DNA of 64,000 nt, taken from assembly GCA_015183035.1 (NCBI GenBank), contig JACZZP010000006.1, positions 1,922,001 through 1,986,000 on the forward strand, given 5' to 3'. Origin of the DNA: Meloidogyne chitwoodi (lineage: Eukaryota; Nematoda; Chromadorea; Rhabditida; Meloidogynidae). This document shows positions 45,917-57,237 of the stretch, piece after piece. Positions within the stretch are counted from its first letter, which is position 1; each line of letters opens with the position of its first letter. The notes beneath the pieces are model-generated. The model did no database searches. It was not told the DNA's origin and saw only the letters and a list, made by a program, of their open reading frames with translations. A program made the position numbers and the translations under genes.

Positions 45917-48900
45917 ATGCCAATGGCAAGGTCAGTTAAATATCTCATCTCTCCTTATAATTAAATTAAAATAAAATTTTCACTCTCATTTTTCCTTCTT
46001 TATTTAATAAAATTAAATTTTTAAAAAGTAAAAAAAATTTTTTTAATATTTTTTTTTAATTTTTAAGTAAAAGAATGCCTTCATTTCAAATATTTATTTT
46101 TTCAATAATATTTCATCAATTAAATAAAATTATTTGTTTAAAAGAAATAGAAACATTAACTAAACAAAATCCCCCAATTGACAGACGTCCTCCAAATTTG
46201 TATAAATGGATTGAAGAAAATGCTCATATTTGTTTATTTTATATTTTTTAATTTAATTTAATTTATTTTAGGTACAATAGTTCCAATTAATGGTAAAAAT
46301 TTAATTAGTTTTCTTTCGGAAGAAGAAGGCAAAAAATGTGCTTTATGTCCAGAATTAAATATTCATGAAATTCCAACAATGGCCTGTGCTATTGAAATTA
46401 CTCCTAATAATATAATTGAAAATTTGGATATTAATTGTCATAAATGTTTGTTTTTTTTAATTTTTTAAAGACTATTTTGGTCGTTAAAATTTTTAAAAAA
46501 TTATTATTAGAGAATTTAACCAGCAAATCTTTTTCTTTTTCTCTTTTTTATTTCTCTCTCTTTTCTTTCTATAATTCTCTGCTACTCATCTAATAATTTT
46601 AAAAATTATTAGAAAGATAAATAAAAGAAAAAGAATATTTTGAAAGAACAGCGCCGGTTCGCGGATGCCGTTTCCCCTCACTTTTGTTGCCACAGACCTG
46701 CCCGTTGTTTGGCTAACTTTGGGACGGGCATGGCAGGCCAAACTGTGTGTCAGTTAAAAAATAGTGATAGGTTGTATACGGTTGGAGTCTGTTGAAACGG
46801 CGTGATTTTTTATTTTAAATTATAGCCCAATTTTTTTAAATTATTATAATAAGAAAATTAAATAATATTTTCATTAATCTTTTTTATTTTTCTTTCTCTA
46901 TTTCCTTTCTAGCCTTATTCAATAAGTTAAAATTTCTCTCTATAATTCTTTTCTACTACCCATCTAATAATTTTAAAAATTATTAGAAAGATAAATAAAA
47001 AGGAAAAGAATTTTCTAAAAAATAAGCGTCTGTTCGCGGGTGCCGGTTCCCTTCACTTTATGCCAAATCAGGACGTCGTTTAACAAACTTCAGGACTGTA
47101 CGGCAAGCTAGTTAAAGATTAAGTGTTATAGGTTGTATCCGGTTGGAGTCTGTCGAAACGACGTTATATTTTTTTAATTATAAAACAAATTTTTAAAATA
47201 TTATTCAATAAACCTTTCTATATTTTTTTTCTCTCTCATTCTCATTCAATAAGTTAAAATTTCTCTCTATATTTCTATTCTACTACCCATCTAATAATTT
47301 TAAAAATTAATTGAAAGATAAATAAAAGGAAAATAATTTTGTTGAGAGTGGATGCGTCGTTTCGCAGATGCCGGTTCCCCGCACTTTATGATATAGTTGT
47401 TGGAGGCTGTACCCTGATCAGATTAGGGTGCAAACCCAGATCGGAGCTTGGTTACCTCTGGCAGGTCCATCAGGGCCAAACTGTGTTAAAATTAAAGTGA
47501 TAGGTTGTATCTTGGTTGGAGTCTGTTGAACGGCGTTATTTTTTTAATTTTATTTTTTTAATTTAAATTTTTCTTCTTTAAGTACCAGAACTTTGTGTCT
47601 TAGAATTAAAAAATCGATACGCAGAGTTTTACATGAATAATTCAATTGAAAAACAAGAAACTCTTTTTTCAAAACCTTCAGGAGAAAATAATGCTCAACA
47701 ATTAGAAGAATTTAAACGCTCAGAAGAAGAAAAAATATTTCAGGCAACAGAATTAATATTTTCTACACAACCACAAAATGGATTTAAATCTAATAAAAAT
47801 AATAATAAAATTGAAAAAGAAGAGGAAAAAGAAGAAAAACAAAATTTGGAATTTGATGGAACAAAGAGCCAAGAAAAAGAACTTTCAAAAGTTTTTGAAA
47901 GTTTGAGTAATAAAAGAAAATTAGAAATTTTAACAAATAAACCTACAACAACAACAACAATTAATCCTGAAAATGTAAAATATTTATTTTTTTTCTTTAA
48001 AAAATTATTTAAAAATATTTTTTCTTTTAAAAATTCTTCTGATACTTTTATAAAATTAATTAATTAATTCAATAATGCCCAGACTCTAATAAATGAATGT
48101 TTTTTGTTTTTAATGTTTTTGAGGAAATAAAGAGACTGATATTGCCTCTTTTTCTTCTTTATTCATTGTAAAGCTACCTATTAGAGTCTGTGCTTTTAAT
48201 TAAATATTAAAGTTATAATTCTAAGGGAATTTTTGAAATAAAAATATTTTTAAGTTTTTATCTTATTTATTAAAATTTAAATAAATTAAAAAAAAAATAA
48301 TTAAATTAATTTTTAGTTAAATACTTCAACAACTATACGTGCCAATATTTTTGCTCAAATGGATGGACGAGAAGGCAAATTTAAAAATTAAAAAAAATTT
48401 TTTTTTAATTTATTTTAGGAGTTCCAGTAAATATAAAAATGACAACAATGTCAACAGGTCGTCGAATACTTTCAGAAGGAGAAAAAGAAAAAATATTTCC
48501 ACCTTCACAACAAAATAATTTTGATGAAAATGAAATTATTGAAAAAATAGAAAAAAGAATTAAAAATATTAAAAAAGAAGAAGAAAATGAAGATTTTGAT
48601 GAAGAAAATAATAAAAATGATTTTTGTAAGGATACAAATGACCTTTGTTGTTTTTGGGCAGTGGCGGGTGAATGTAATAATAATCCTTTTTGGATGAGGG
48701 TTAAATGTCCTATGACTTGTGGAACTTGTGGATGTAAAGGTAAATTAAACTTTTCAGTTATCCCATACATTCTTAGATATACCAAGTTATCAAATCTTTT
48801 TTCTATAAATTCTCTGGGGTGTGATAAGATAGAGATTAGAGTCTTTATCTTATCACACCAACTATCTGAGATGTTGATCAGTTCGGAATAACTCAGAGTT

Positions 48901-50577
48901 TGTTATATTTGATAATGTGTAAAGTTTGAAAGTAGAAAAATCATGGCCAAAAACCTTTAAGTTTTTTGGCCAACTCTTACAAAGCATGTTGCCAAAAATA
49001 AAACCCTTATAAGCCTTTGAAGATTGAGAAGTGAATATTAAAAAGATGAGATGCGACAGAAATTCTTTTTCATTTTAGTTAACCATGCTGATAAATGTAA
49101 ATCAACAGGTGTCAAATGTATTTTACCTAGTACTTCAACAAGTACAGAAACAACAATTACAACAACAACAACAAAGTCAACAACAAAAGGTCCAACTCCT
49201 CCTCCTTTAACTACTACAACAAATAGTACAACAATTAAAAGAAGAAAAACACGTCCAACACCTCCCCCAAAAATGCCTGGACATCGACCACAAAGGCCAA
49301 AACAATGGAAATCTAGTACAACCACAGAAACTACAAAACGTCCAAAAATTGTTAGTCAACAGACAGAATATCCTCCTAATCCTATTTTTGTTTCTAAAAA
49401 TAATTTTAATAAAAATAATAATAATATTGGTGGTGATGGTGATAATAGTGATAATATTAATTTAAATAATGATTATTATGCTGATGAAACAGAAGAACCC
49501 CAAATTGATGAAAATAATGATTTTAATTTTAAAAATCATTTTTCCACAAATACAATTTCTTTTACTACACAAATTTATGAAGAAAATTTAATTAATAAAA
49601 ATAAATTAAATTTAGAAGAAAAGAAGAAAATTAGTATTAATAAAAATTGGTTAAATAAATTAAAGGTTTTTTTATATATTTTTTAGTTTTTTTTTTAATT
49701 TTGTTTTGGTAGTGTTTTTATTTTTTTTCTTTTATTTATTTTCTTTTGTAAGTGGATTTTAGTTTTTTTCTTTTTTTTACGTATTTAAATTAATTTTGTG
49801 ACGAGAAAAATATTTTTATAAAACAAAAATTGTCTTAAAAAAATCTCTTATAAAAGAAATAAATTACATTTTTATTTTTAAATAAAGATAACTCCAATAG
49901 AACCATTAACATTACCAACAACAGAAACATCCAAAAGTATAACTACAACAACAACAATAACAACAACTACTAATAGACAAACATGTTTTAATTATCATAA
50001 ATTATGTGAATTTTGGTCTGATATGGGAGAATGTGAAGTTTGTTTATTTTTCTTAAATGTTTTTTTAAACAAAAGAAAAATTTAAATTTTAGAGTAATCC
50101 TTTTTGGATGCGTCCACATTGTCAACAATCATGTTCGTCTTGTGGTGAAAATCTTAGTGATATATCCACTCAAAAACCTAGAAGAGGTTAGACATTAATA
50201 AAACATTTAAATGTTTTTGTTTTAAATATAAAAGAGAAAAACATAAAAACATTTAGAGAAAAAACAAAATATCTAAAAAACAAAAGAGAAACAAAACATT
50301 AAATCGTTTCTCTGTCAAACATTATTTAGAAAAAGATCAATAGAAAAGAGAGAACATTAAAGTTTGTTTTTCTCTCTCAAACATTAATGAGAAAAACATT
50401 AATATAGAAAAGTAAAAATATCCCAACAACAATTCAAAACAATATAAAAACAAATTATTTCTTTCAGGTTGTAGTAATATGAATATTCTCTGCCCTTTTT
50501 GGGCATTTATTGGAGAATGTGAAAGAAATCCTAGATGGATGGGAATGCATTGTAGAGCTAGTTGTCAACTTTGTTAA
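45917..50577 (+). CDS. Secreted protein with three ShKT domains and Thr/Pro-rich linker
   Basis: A 14-nt first coding exon (ATG at 45917) joins in frame to an exon with a second ATG at 46075, which alone would also give a signal peptide (FQIFIFSIIFHQLNKIICL). Next is an unnamed Cys-containing region (KKCALCPELNIHEIPTMACA, DINCHKC, PELCVLELKNRYAEFYM) and a long acidic stretch. ShKT 1 (48627-48735) is CKDTNDLCCFWAVAGECNNN through CPMTCGTC. A Thr/Pro mucin-like linker follows (49130-49330). ShKT 2 (49983-50140) is CFNYHKLCEFWSDMGECESN through CQQSCSSC. ShKT 3 (50470-50574) is CSNMNILCPFWAFIGECERN through CRASCQLC. ShKT modules are six-Cys folds, common in nematode secreted proteins and often potassium-channel ligands or adhesion modules. 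A long intron (46448-47581) carries three tandem structured repeats. Function unknown. Confidence 0.8.
46651..46803. repeat. Structured repeat family, copy 1
   Basis: Core of about 153 bases starting GCGCCGGTTCGCGG and ending GTTGAAACGGCG. The two ends pair (CGCCGGTTC with GAAACGGCG, 8 of 9). Inside, CCTGCC pairs with GGCAGG and CACAG with CTGTG. A conserved block CGGTTGGAGTCTGTTGAAA lies before the 3' end. It is preceded by a palindrome CTAATAATTTTAAAAATTATTAG about 40 bases upstream that is shared with copy 2 and, more worn, copies 3 and 4. Confidence 0.75.
47025..47164. repeat. Structured repeat family, copy 2
   Basis: Core of about 140 bases. The ends differ from copy 1 but still pair: CGTC-t-GTTCG with CGAAAC-GACG. 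The conserved GGTTGTATCCGGTTGGAGTC block and the 5' TGCCGGTTCCCTTCACTTTA block are present. The middle is shorter and has changed. Confidence 0.75.
47354..47536. repeat. Structured repeat family, copy 3
   Basis: Longest core (183 bases). Ends CGTCGTTTC and GAACGGCG pair with one G-T wobble and a bulge. CACTTTA (near 47382) can pair with TTAAAGTG before the conserved 3' block. The middle carries extra small hairpins (ACCCTGATCAGATTAGGGT). It shares GGCAGG and CAAACTGTG with copy 1. Confidence 0.75.
48817..48858. repeat. Perfect 14-bp hairpin in ShKT-gene intron
   Basis: GGTGTGATAAGATA and TATCTTATCACACC flank a 14-base loop. It is followed about 30 bases later by GGAATAACTCAGAGTTTG, which also occurs at about 27,051 in the intron of the C-x3-C gene. 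Confidence 0.7.
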
Positions 50578-52483
50578 TATAAAAGAACGGCTATTTCCAT
50601 ATCTGTACAGATTTTTCAGAATTTTAAAAATAATTTTTTTATTTAATTTACACATTTATATAATAATTTTAAAACTATTTAGAGTCTCTAATATACCTAA
50701 ATAAATAAATTAATATTTTCCGGAATTTCCGGATTCTTTAATAAACTTAAAACAAGAGAATATATGTGTGTGAGAGACTTCATAACAGAGAAAAATACAA
50801 AATCTAAGAATGCTTAATTAAAACAAGTTGTGATTAGAGTATTGTTGACAATGTTAGAGTACAATATATTATATATATATCTATTTTACTACTCATCTAA
50901 TAATTTTTAAAATAAAAATGGAGATAAATAAAAGCAGTAAAATAAAAGATTAATATACGCTATTTCACAGGCGCCGTTTCCCTCACTTAAATTCAAGGAT
51001 TGTATTGGCGCTATTCAGTTTAACTGTAAAAGTCGACAAGTCTATACCCTGTAGGGTTATTTAAGTGACAAGTGTTAGGTTGTATTCGGTTGGAGTTTGT
51101 TGAAATAGCGTTATTTTTAAAAACCCAAAATTTTGAAAAAATTTATATAAAATTGTTTTATTTTTTTTTGTGAATATTTTTATTAAAAAAAAGAAATTCT
51201 ATACATTACAATATTTAAAAAATGAAAAAGAAGGTGTGCCTTTTTTGAATAAAAAAATATTAAATTTAAAGGGTAATCTTTTTTTTTTCTGTAAAATAAT
51301 TATTTATTTAAATAACTTAGTAAGGGGTTATTTTATTTTAAATAATTTTTTGTTTATTTATTAGAGTTTTGTACAAAAATTAAAAAAATATTTTTACAAA
51401 ATTTAAAAAAATTAAATTTATTTAAAATTATTAACCCAAATTATTTTTAATAAAATTAATAATAATCCAATTTTTATAATTTTTTTCTCATTTTTCCGCG
51501 CATCTTCTTTCCGCTTTTTTCTTTAAAAAATAAAATAATTTTTTCAAATATTTGTTTTTGTTTAACTCTGTCGGCTCTTTTTTTACAAAAATACACTTAC
51601 TTTTAAAAAAAAAAAGAAGCCTCAATACTTGTATTTTTCTTTCTGTAATATATTGGGACTATCCTTTGTTTGTATTTCCCCCTTTTTAAATATATATTGG
51701 GCTGAAATATTACCTAGGCCCTTCTTCTCTTTTTTTCTATTTTCTTGGCCCCCCTTTTACCGCAAACTTTTTCTTTCTTTTTTTTTTTTAATTTTTCTAA
51801 TAATAATAATATTTTAGTAAATATACAAGAAAATATAAAAAAGAGAAGAAAATAGTTACAGTAATTTAATATTTACCCAAAAAAAAATAAAAAAAGGGAA
51901 AAATTTAAGTGGAAAATGACAACCAAAAAGACACAATTCTCGCATTTAATTTTATATTTTTAAATAAAAAAAAGTTTTAGGTAGATAGGTAAATATTTAT
52001 TTTTATTATATTAAAAATTTAATAAAATATTTTATTTTTTAAAAAAATTTGGAAATTTTTTTTTGGAAAATATTTTTTTTTAATTTTTAAAAATTATTTT
52101 AATTTATTTAATTTATCCTCTTCTTTTAATTCTTTTCCTCTTTAATGCCCTTAACTTGAAAAAAAAGTTAAAGACTCTCTCCTTTTCGGTCAAGTGTGGG
52201 GAGAGGGCAACTACTACAACAACAACTCTTGACCCTCTCTCATAATATTTTCTTTTATTTTTTAAGAAAAAAGAAAAAACAATAATTGAAGAAGTTTTTT
52301 TAATATTTTAGTCTCAAGTCTTTTTTACTTTTTTTAAAATAATTAAAAAAAAAAAAGATTTTTGTAATTAAGTAATTTCTTTAAAAAAACACTCAAAACA
52401 CTCTCAAGTGCCGACGTTAAAAATTAAATAAATAATTTAACAAAAAACCCTTTGGCCTTCTCTTCACTTTCAAAAGAGAGAGA
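50578..52483. other. Intergenic region upstream of homeobox gene
   Basis: Holds repeat copy 4 (50958-51110) and otherwise A/T- and T-rich DNA. The stretch 52180-52260 is less A/T-biased, with GGGGAGAGGGCAACTACTAC followed by AACTCTTGACCCTCTCTC. It may be promoter or 5' UTR of the homeobox gene. Short frames at 51170-51364 and 51629-51817 are compositional. Confidence 0.45.
50958..51110. repeat. Structured repeat family, copy 4 (intergenic)
   Basis: Same plan as the three intronic copies but outside the gene, about 380 bases past the ShKT stop. Its ends have drifted to CGCTATTTCA and TGAAATAGCG and are perfectly complementary over 10 bases. TCACTTAAAT (50993 region) pairs perfectly with ATTTAAGTGA before the conserved GGTTGTATTCGGTTGGAGT block. 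Confidence 0.75.
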
Positions 52484-55165
52484 ATGTTCAACAACACAAT
52501 AAATTCATTTACTGAAGCCTCTTCAATTTTTTTAAATTCTTCTGGCAATTTATTAGCCAAAGGAGGAAATAATAATAATAATATTATTTTAAGTGGTAAT
52601 ACTACAAATAATAATAATAATAATAATATTTATTTTTCTTCTTCTTCAAAAAACTTTGAACAAAATAAACAACGTCAGAATGTGGAAAGTGATATTGAAA
52701 GGTAAAATAAAGTAATCATAAAAGAATTAATTTTAAATAAATAAAAAATAATCTTCTTATAAGCTATGTTATATTCCCCCAATTGGAGTCTAATAAATTA
52801 ATAAAAATAATATTTTATCTCAAACTAGAGATCGGGATTTTGCCAAAATCGAATTCGAATCGAATAATTCGAATTCGAAAATTATTCGATTTCTCAAAAA
52901 TAAGTCGAAAAAAATTCCATCGAATATTCGAAAATTCGACGAATATCAGACCATTTATTTTCTTTATAAGAACATTTTAAAGGGACACAGATGCTCTTAA
53001 ATCCTTTTATGTCCTTAGACAATTTAATTAAAAAAAAAATATTTATTTATTTATTTTTTAGAAATGCAGAAACAAATAATAATATTAAATTGGAATTATC
53101 TTCAATATCCCCCTTAACAAATAATAATAATTCTTCTATTAATAATAATAATAATATTTCCTTTAATTCTTCTTCTTCTCTTTACCAACAACAAGAATAT
53201 CAACAACCTTATTTATTTTCTAATAATTTTGTTTTACCACAATCATCCCCTTGGTGTACTTCTCAACAACAAATGTCTTCTAATTTTGGTAAAAAAATAA
53301 TTAAAAATAAATAAAACAATTTGTGGAATATCTGAAAATGTTTTAAAAATTTTTAAGAAAAATTAAAATAAAAAAGCAAAATAAGAGTTATTTTAATAAA
53401 TTTAAGACACTCCAATAGGAGAGTTTCTCTCTCAAATAAAAAGGACACTAATTTATTTTAAACTTTTAAATTAATTTGTTTGATAATTAGGATATCCATA
53501 GAAAAATTAAAAATTAAAAAAAATTAAAAAAATATTCCCTTAAATATCTAATATTTTTAAAAGTCTTTTTTAATTAATTAAAATTAATTAAAATTAATTA
53601 AAATAATTATTAATTTAGTTTCTTCACAAATATTACAACAAAATGACCCAAATATTCTAAATAATTATACTAATTCAACAATTATGGGTATTAATAATTC
53701 TTATTTTACTCAAAATCCTTATTTTTATCAAACAACCTCTTTTCCACAATTTTATTCAACTACAATAATGCCTAAATATTCTTTTTTTCCTCCTTCTTTA
53801 AGTGGAGGAGGATCTTCTGGTAAAAAAATATTTTTTTAATTTTTTAAAAAATATTCATTTTTTATTTAAGAAATTGAACAACAACAACCTCTAATTTCTT
53901 CACAAATTTTAAATTCTAATAATATTATTAAAAAAGAAAGAGAAAATTCAGAAAAACAAAAGAATTGTGGGCAAAAAGTTATTTTTAAAATTAAATTTTT
54001 TTTAAAAAAAAAATATTTTTTTAGATAAAATTAGGAAAGAAAAAAGGTAAAGAAAAAATAAATAATTCAAATATTGCTACAACATCAATTAATGAAAATA
54101 ATAATTTTAATTTTATTTCTAAAGAAAATAAAATTGTTGGACAAAATGTTACTGAAGGAATAGAAATTAAAAAGAAAAAAAGAAAAAGAAGAGTTCTTTT
54201 GTGAGTTTTTTTTATTTTGATAAAAAATATAAATTTATTTAAAAAGTTCAAAAGCTCAAACTTTAATTTTGGAGTCTCGTTTTGCCCAAAAACGTTATTT
54301 AACAGCACAGGACAGAGAACAATTAGCTAGAGAAATTCAATTACAACCTACACAAGTTAAAATATGGTAAACTATATAATTTTTGAAGAATTCTTATTTA
54401 TTAAATTAAATTTAAAAATTTAAAAAAGTTCCAAAAAGAAGAAAATGGGAGAAGAATTCCCCTTAAAAAACCTTTCACTTTTATAAATTTATAAGTAACA
54501 TCTTTTAAAAATGAAGATATTCTCCATAGGGACGAAGTAAAGGTAGAGATAGGGAAAATGCTAAAAACGAATCAAATAATTTAAAAAAAAATTTTAATTT
54601 GGTCGATCTCTACAAAAATGTCCTCTCACAACTATTTCACCTTTTCGTCGAACCTATTTGTCCAAGTGACTTTAATGAAACTTTTAAACTTGTGTTTCTA
54701 TATTTTTAAATATTTTGGACTCTTATTTTATTAAGTTTAATATTAATAATCATTTAATTTAATTAAAACTTTCTCTTTTTTCCCTTAAAATCTTGTAATA
54801 AATCTTTTAATAATTTTTATAATTTTATTTTAATTAATTTTAGGTTTCAAAATCATCGTTATAAAACAAAAAAAGGACCAGAATTAAATGAAAATAAATT
54901 AACAACAGTAAATAATATGATGAATAAATTTTTTAATAATATTCAGCAACAACAACAAATACCAAATGATCCAATAAATGCAAATTCTTTAAATATTTTA
55001 AGAAGAGAAAATTATTTAAATTATTCAGAAAATGAAGGGATTAATTTAATTGAAGAAAATCAAAATAATAATAATAATGAACTTTTAAATATTGGAGGAA
55101 TGCCTAATTCTTCTTTAGTTTTTAATAATAATTATTATAATAATGAATGGAATAATTTAAATTAA
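52484..55165 (+). CDS. NK-2 class homeobox transcription factor
   Basis: Seven exons (about 52484-52701, 53062-53288, 53620-53821, 53872-53980, 54025-54199, 54248-54365, 54844-55165). The N-terminal half is Asn/Ser/Gln-rich. The homeodomain begins [20 protein letters not shown], runs [30 protein letters not shown], and finishes across an intron [11 protein letters not shown]. Gln50, Asn51 and Tyr54 are present; Tyr54 is the mark of the NK-2 class, which binds CAAGTG-type sites. RVLFSKAQT and HRYKTKK place it near vnd/NKX2-2 and C. elegans CEH-22/24/27 types, but the paralogue cannot be fixed by eye. The helix-1 residues ILESRFAQ depart from the usual ELERRFRQ, and QLQPTQ from LTPTQ, so it is fairly diverged. 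Introns split the domain twice. The C-terminus is again Asn-rich. Confidence 0.88.
52835..52945. repeat. TTCGAATTCGAA-type palindromic repeat in intron
   Basis: Overlapping AATTCGAA, ATTCGAAT and ATTCGA motifs fill about 110 bases of the first intron of the homeobox gene, giving dense small palindromes in otherwise CG-poor DNA. Probably a worn mobile element or microsatellite. Confidence 0.6.
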
Positions 55166-55805
55166 AATAATTTGTATATTATCTATTTACTTTTTAATTA
55201 ATTTTGTAAATCTCCCAAATTTTACTATCTTTTTATTTTATTTTATTTTTTTTGATCTCTGTCCTTTACTTCATTTTTAATGATTTTTTTAATAATTAGA
55301 AATTAAATATATATATATTAAATATCTCTTAGCTAAAATCTTTGTTTTATAAGATATTGTTGCATTTTAAAATTAAATATGGAAATCTTTTGTTAAATTA
55401 AAAATTCCAATTAAAAATTATAGTAATTTAAAAATATAAATTTAATATTTAACATTTTTGTTTCAATAATTATTTTATAAAATAATTTTTCAATTATTTT
55501 TAGTTGTGATAAATTTGTAAATATAATTTTGAAAATTTTCTGGTATTAAAATGTACAACAATTTACAATTAAATTAAAAACAAAAAATTTACATAAAATA
55601 ATTGAAGTATTTTGTAAATTTGCCTAATTTTGGCGAAATGTTAAAATTAAAAATAAAATGACAATATATCCTTGTAAATTTCTATAATTTTTTTATTTTT
55701 TTTCTTGAAGTTAGAAGGTTTTGTCTCGTTTTTCAATTTTTCTGTTTTTTATTTTATCAAATTTAGGTTTCTAAAAATAATTTCATAAAGCATTTTTTAC
55801 TCAAA
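55166..55805. other. Intergenic, no gene
   Basis: 3' flank of the homeobox gene and 5' flank of the dsRBD gene. A/T-rich; no repeat or frame of note. Confidence 0.5.
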
Positions 55806-57237
55806 ATGTCAGATTCTCATGAACAAGAAACTGAAGTTTCTGGTGATAATCAAACTACAACATATGAATATTATAAACGTCTTGGTTTGTTTAAATTTTA
55901 TAAAACATTTTTAAATTGTAAGTTGTATTATAAAGATTTTTTAAATTTCAGTTGATGAACTTAACATGTCTGGAGCTTTTTATCGTCAAAATGATATTTC
56001 TCAAGTTGTAAAGGATTTTATTATTTCAACACAAAAAGATCCAATTTCATTATTAAATACTTATTGTTCTGTCGGTGGTGAAACAAAGTTTCAGTTTTTT
56101 GAGTATGAACTAGCTGGACGACCTGACAAAAAGTTTTTTTTAGTTTATTTTTTATTTAAAAATATTTTTAGTAAATTTATTATTGTCTCGGAATTAGATG
56201 GTCAACCAGTTTTTGGATTTCCTTCGCAATCGAAAAAAGAAGCAAAAAGATCTTGTGCTGTTTCTATTCTTGAAAAGCTTTTTTTGGAACAACGTGTATG
56301 TTTTTTTCTTTTTTATTTTTACAAAAAATTTTTAAAGCTAAATTGTTTGAGTAGCAATGGCCGAAAGCTTAAAACTCCAACTCGCCATTCTCGTCTTATA
56401 GTTCAAAAAGAAGAAGATTTGGGCAAAATTAGCGCAGAATTTTATCAAGATCGATCTGATCCGCAAATGGCTTCATTCGCCGAAGATATTGATTTTGATG
56501 GTCCTACTAGACCTAAAATTTTGAAAGTGGAACAGGTTTAATGTTTTTTAAATTTATTACTAACTGAACAAATTAATTTATAGAAAGTTAAAGAATTACA
56601 ACCTAATCAATTCCTTCTAACTTTATTTCCAAATGAAGATCTTGACTCACGTACACATTTTTTGTTAGCAACAAATGGAAACAAAAATGCTACTACACTT
56701 TTGACTGAAATATGTGCAAAATATCGTTTAGGAGAATTAAGTTATAGTGAACCTAGCGAAATAATGGAAACATCTGATCCTGAGACAAGGTTTTTTCTAA
56801 ATTATTTTGTATTTTTACTTTTGAAAAAATTCAATCTATTGACCCTTTTTCTATTTTATTTAATTTCAGATTTACAAACGAAGTTAAGATTATGCCATAT
56901 GCAGTTCCTGGTGTTCCATTAGATGTTTTGGGAGGACCTCATTTACAAGCGCAAGGTGTTCCAGGAAAAAACAAAAAAGTTGCAAAAGTTTCTGCTTCAC
57001 GTGCTGCTCTTGATGCTTTAGTTCGTAAAGGGATAATTCAAATTGATGAGGTTTTAATTTTTTTAATAATTATTTTTATTTAAATTTCAACAATTTCAGA
57101 AAAACTTTGAAGAATTTAAAACTTTTCTCAAAAAGGCAATTTTGTGTGAGAATGTTTCACCGCCAATTGTTCAAGAAGAAATATCAATATCTGAAAATGT
57201 TAATAATAATTCTGAAAATGTTGAAACAAATAAGTAA
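55806..57237 (+). CDS. Double-stranded RNA-binding protein with two dsRBDs
   Basis: Seven exons with consistent phases. dsRBD 1 spans exons 2-3: KDPISLLNTYCSVGGETKFQ, FFEYELAGRPDKN, FIIVSELDGQPVFGFPSQSK, then KEAKRSCAVSILEKLFLEQ with the basic K-KEAK motif at the start of helix 2. A spacer (KLKTPTRHSRLIVQKEED..) follows. dsRBD 2 spans exons 5-6: ATTLLTEICAKYRLGELSYS, PETRFTNEVKIM, a long loop VPGVPLDVLGGPHLQAQ, then GVPGKNKKVAKVSASRAALD with K-KVAK. The C-terminal tail is Glu/Asn-rich. No catalytic domain (no deaminase, RNase III or kinase) is present, so it is an RNA-binding adaptor. Roles in small-RNA pathways or mRNA handling are possible, but neither RDE-4 nor Staufen likeness is strong enough to name it. 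Confidence 0.82.

Noticed and set aside
48405..48785. Minus-strand frame of 126 codons
   Set aside because: Antisense to the acidic region and first ShKT domain, which have conserved cysteines.
49038..49325. Minus-strand Val/Gly-rich frame
   Set aside because: Antisense of the Thr/Pro linker repeats (ACA/ACT codons).
54021..54308. Minus-strand frame of 95 codons
   Set aside because: Antisense to the homeodomain exons.
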